From an uncultured Coriobacteriaceae bacterium (GTDB lineage: Bacteria > Actinomycetota > Coriobacteriia > Coriobacteriales > Atopobiaceae), in NCBI GenBank assembly GCA_902766805.1, contig CACXFF010000405.1, forward strand, positions 1 through 7,482: 7,482 nucleotides of DNA, read 5' to 3'. Shown here piece by piece: positions 4,878 to 7,482 of the stretch. Under the pieces are notes generated by a model. The model had not been told where the DNA came from, made no database searches, and saw nothing but the letters and a program-made list of their open reading frames with translations. Each line of letters opens with the position of its first letter. The first letter of the stretch is position 1. The position numbers were made by a program, and so were the translations under genes.

Positions 4878-7482
4878 CGGGCCGCACCCCCACCCTGCGA
4901 CACGGAGCCGCTCTCCAGCGCGCCGCCCTGGCTTCCTTGTTCGGCACCAGAGCTTGTTTTGCCCTCGGTCCGCTCAGCAAGGCCGGCGTTCGTCGCGTCG
5001 ATGAACGCCTGCGTGTGGTATTCACCGTCGGGGCCGAGCACCAATTCGCCAGGATCGGTGCCCGAAAGCTCCTTGAGCATGAGACGCGGCGTGCGGTCGT
5101 TGTAACCGTACTCGATGTATAGGTCGGTGAAATCGGCCTCTGGCTGGTGGAGATACCAGCAGATCATTTCGTCATCCTCGTAGAAGACCCGCATGTCGTT
5201 GGGGAAGCGCTTGTGAAACTCCTGCGCCCAGTAGTACATGCGACTCATCTCGATGTAGCGGTTGACGCCTCGGTACGAGAAGATCGTCGGCAGGCCAGGG
5301 AGAATCCTGTCTGCCCACTCGCGCGAAATGGGCTCGCCGTCTGGTACGGCTCCCATGATGTTGTAAAGCCCAGGGATCTTCTCGATAAAGAAGAAGACGT
5401 TCTCCGTCGGGATGATCACGTTGCCCTCGGCAGGCAGGATCTCGTATGTGAAATTCTTGTTGGTGCCCGACCACACGAAGCGCTGCTCCATACCATTGAG
5501 CACCTCGTTGATTTCGGTGTGGAAGCCGTAGTCCTCGCCCATGCGCAGCTCCTCGTTTGCCGAGACAATGGTCCACGAGAAATCAGGAAACTCCCGCAAG
5601 ATGCGCTCCAAGCACAGAATGTTGCCGTCGGGCTCGAAGCGTTCCGACCAAGCAGCTGGCTGGATGCCCAGCAGAGCAAACAATAGGACGGAAAGTGCGC
5701 CTGCCAACACCAGGGACGCAGCATCGCGCGAAAGAGGATGCCGCATCCATACGGTGACAAGGCTCACGGCGGCATCGCAGACCATCGTCAGCATCACCGG
5801 CCAAAAGAAGACCACGTAGCACACCGCTCGTTCGAGCGGCATGAGGCTAGGCAGCGAAAGAGACCACGGTGCCGTCATGATCATGAGAAAGAACATACCC
5901 GCAGAGAGCGTGGCGACCTGTGCACCATAATCCTGCTGGCGCACGATCCAGAGCAGCACCGCAAGAACAATGCCCACTGCACAGCCCACCAAGAACAGCG
6001 GACCAAAATAGAACGCATATGGAGAGTACTTGTACACTGAGTCACCAACTGCCCAGCGCACGCCTTCGACCGCACGCCTTGCAACATCGATCAGTCGTTC
6101 CACGAGAGAGCGTTGGGGCGTTGCCGCAGCCCCATTGTCGGAAGACGCACTCGCGCCGTCCTGCGAAGTGCTTGCGACCGAGCCTTGCGCCGAAGAAGAA
6201 ACCTGAGTCACCGGAGAATCCTGTGATGCAGAAGCGTTCTGCGAACTAGAAGCACCATCGCCGTTCTCTTCCGTGCCAGAGTCCTGCTTCTCGTCCGCTT
6301 TGCCCGCAGCGTCTCCATCAGTTTGCTCCGAATCAGCAGACTCTTCCTGCGTCTCCTGGGGAGCGAGGATGGACAAGCCCCAGCCGATGGATCCCTGCAG
6401 GGGTATCCCCATGGCCAACGCTACTGCCATGGGCAACACAGCCATAACAACTCCCGAGAATCCGCCCACGAGCACGCGCCACAGACATGAGGGCCGGAAG
6501 ATGCGCAAGGCATAGAACAGGCCACCAGCCAGAATAAACATCGCAAACGCAAAGAAGTTGTAGAAGTGAATCGAAATGGTGAGAGAGAGCCCGAAAGCGA
6601 AACCCAAAAGCCAGCGCGTAGACAAGGCTTCGCGGAAGGGCTGCAGGGGAAGACCGGCCGCCTTGTGCGCCTTGCGCTCGGCCTCAAAGCTTTGGAAGAA
6701 CATAAAGATCGTCCACAAGGTCGGCAACAGAAAGATCATGCCGTGCTCCTGCGGAATTCCTGCGATGAAGCGCCAGTACGGGGTGCCCGAGACATCTCCC
6801 GTACCGGTGTCCACCGCAAAGAGTGCCAGGCCCAAAAAAGGCACGAAGCGCGTCTTGCACACGGCGCGCAGAAACGCGATGAGCGTGAGCATGAAGTAGA
6901 AGGTCTGGACGAAGCCCATCACGCGCAGAAAATCAAACACGGGAATGCGCGTCATCTCGTGCAGGAAGTACACGACGCAGTGATAGCCTAGCGGATACAC
7001 GCCGCCGATGAAGGGCTGGTTGTCGATGAGCCCGTTGATCCAGTAGTTGTGCACCGGCAGGTCGGATGCCACATAGCCATAGTGCTCAAGGGTGTAGCCA
7101 CCAAAGACGCGCACGACGTTGGCCATCAGCAGCACGAGCAGGATGACGCTCGGGAGCTCCTTGAGCATGCCCGCGATCTGCGTGCGCAGCCAGCGCACGG
7201 GGTGGATGCGGCGCAGCGCCCACACCTGGCGCCAGGTGAGCGTGCGGTGTGCCAGCTTCTCGGCGCAGGCCAAAAGGTCGCGCCCGAGCTTGATGAGGCT
7301 CGTGCCATAGAAGTGCCATCTCAGCCACAAGAGCAGCGCGAGGTAGGCCCCCGCCAAGGTCACGGGATGCGAGATGTGCAGCAGCTCCAGCGCGAGCACG
7401 ATGTTGATCACGCTGAAGTTGCCGAAGATGATGTACACCATGAAGCGCTCGCACAGGCGGAACTGGTCCAGACGCCGGCGCA
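4874..7482 (-). CDS. Large polytopic membrane protein, GT-C glycosyltransferase-like (5'-truncated by window edge)
   Basis: The frame is open from the right window edge to the stop at 4876-4874. An ATG at 7441 gives 855 aa, but 13 further in-frame codons precede it (reading RRRLDQFRLCERF) with no stop, so the true start is probably outside the window. Residue numbers here count from the 7441 ATG. There are about 10-13 hydrophobic segments between residues 1 and 595. The first large loop after a membrane helix (97-116) carries SDLPVHNYWINGL (126-138) and GGVYPLGYH (146-154), the kind of Asp-containing loop seen in GT-C enzymes that use lipid-linked sugars; D127 would be the candidate catalytic residue. 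A Ser/Gln/Asp-rich linker spans 361-446. Residues 600-825 form a soluble, aromatic-rich domain, and the end is Ser/Gly-rich. It overlaps the next gene by 4 bases. It does not look like PelE or PelD. Alternatives are a YfhO-like or other polymer-modifying membrane protein of unknown function. Confidence 0.6.
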   Translation of the reverse strand, partial: RRRLDQFRLCERFMVYIIFGNFSVINIVLALELLHISHPVTLAGAYLALLLWLRWHFYGTSLIKLGRDLLACAEKLAHRTLTWRQVWALRRIHPVRWLRTQIAGMLKELPSVILLVLLMANVVRVFGGYTLEHYGYVASDLPVHNYWINGLIDNQPFIGGVYPLGYHCVVYFLHEMTRIPVFDFLRVMGFVQTFYFMLTLIAFLRAVCKTRFVPFLGLALFAVDTGTGDVSGTPYWRFIAGIPQEHGMIFLLPTLWTIFMFFQSFEAERKAHKAAGLPLQPFREALSTRWLLGFAFGLSLTISIHFYNFFAFAMFILAGGLFYALRIFRPSCLWRVLVGGFSGVVMAVLPMAVALAMGIPLQGSIGWGLSILAPQETQEESADSEQTDGDAAGKADEKQDSGTEENGDGASSSQNASASQDSPVTQVSSSAQGSVASTSQDGASASSDNGAAATPQRSLVERLIDVARRAVEGVRWAVGDSVYKYSPYAFYFGPLFLVGCAVGIVLAVLLWIVRQQDYGAQVATLSAGMFFLMIMTAPWSLSLPSLMPLERAVCYVVFFWPVMLTMVCDAAVSLVTVWMRHPLSRDAASLVLAGALSVLLFALLGIQPAAWSERFEPDGNILCLERILREFPDFSWTIVSANEELRMGEDYGFHTEINEVLNGMEQRFVWSGTNKNFTYEILPAEGNVIIPTENVFFFIEKIPGLYNIMGAVPDGEPISREWADRILPGLPTIFSYRGVNRYIEMSRMYYWAQEFHKRFPNDMRVFYEDDEMICWYLHQPEADFTDLYIEYGYNDRTPRLMLKELSGTDPGELVLGPDGEYHTQAFIDATNAGLAERTEGKTSSGAEQGSQGGALESGSVSQGGGAAR
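6105..6361 (-). other. Low-complexity Ser/Gln/Asp/Glu-rich linker in the membrane protein
   Basis: About 86 residues (361-446 from the 7441 ATG) hold almost only S, A, Q, D, E, G, T and N. The first half is acidic (for example QEESADSEQTDGDAAGKADE) and the second half is Ser/Ala/Gln-rich with loose repeats of the S-Q-D/N type (SSSQNAS, ASQDS, STSQDGAS). It lies between two hydrophobic blocks, so it is a disordered loop exposed on one side of the membrane. If the GT-C topology holds, it probably lies outside the cell. It is not an exact tandem repeat at the DNA level. Confidence 0.8.

Noticed and set aside
3000..5105. A 701-codon open frame on the plus strand
   Set aside because: It is antisense to the PelA-like gene and has the same His/Arg/Val/Glu-rich shadow composition. 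No domain, and no clear ribosome binding site was identified.
6105..6361. Possible tandem repeat or recombination site in the Ser-rich linker
   Set aside because: The protein is low-complexity, but I could find no exact repeat unit or inverted repeat in the DNA, so it is listed only as a disordered linker.

Overview
The window is wholly coding and all genes lie on the minus strand. It looks like part of one polycistronic exopolysaccharide operon from a high-GC bacterium. G/C-rich third positions, long antisense shadow ORFs and a Gram-positive style Pel gene set suggest an actinobacterium, possibly a gut or oral anaerobe of the Coriobacteriia or Bifidobacterium type. That taxonomic guess is weak, because no rRNA or marker gene is present.

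In transcription order (right to left) there are four genes. (1) A large polytopic membrane protein with GT-C glycosyltransferase-like features runs off the right edge (7482 to 4874) and is therefore 5'-truncated. (2) A 639-aa membrane-anchored extracytoplasmic protein (4877 to 2958) resembles the DUF2194 / PelA deacetylase-like proteins of Gram-positive Pel loci. (3) A 520-aa PelF-type GT4 glycosyltransferase spans 2961 to 1399. (4) A PelG-type polysaccharide transporter starts at 1395 and runs off the left edge (465 codons visible). The first three genes are joined by 4-base ATGA stop/start overlaps. pelF and pelG are separated by 3 bases, and pelG has a strong Shine-Dalgarno sequence made by the last codons of pelF.

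The likely joint role is as follows. PelF polymerises a sugar-nucleotide substrate in the cytoplasm, PelG carries the polymer across the membrane, and the DUF2194/PelA-like protein acts on or binds the polymer outside. The GT-C-like protein may add a lipid-linked sugar on the outer face. This differs from the textbook Gram-positive order pelD-pelE-pelA(DA)-pelF-pelG, in which the gene before the deacetylase is the small PelE. The two most interesting points are the GT-C-like protein in that position and the apparent loss of the metal-binding histidines in the deacetylase-like protein. No RNA gene, mobile element, CRISPR array, terminator or intergenic region longer than a few bases was seen.
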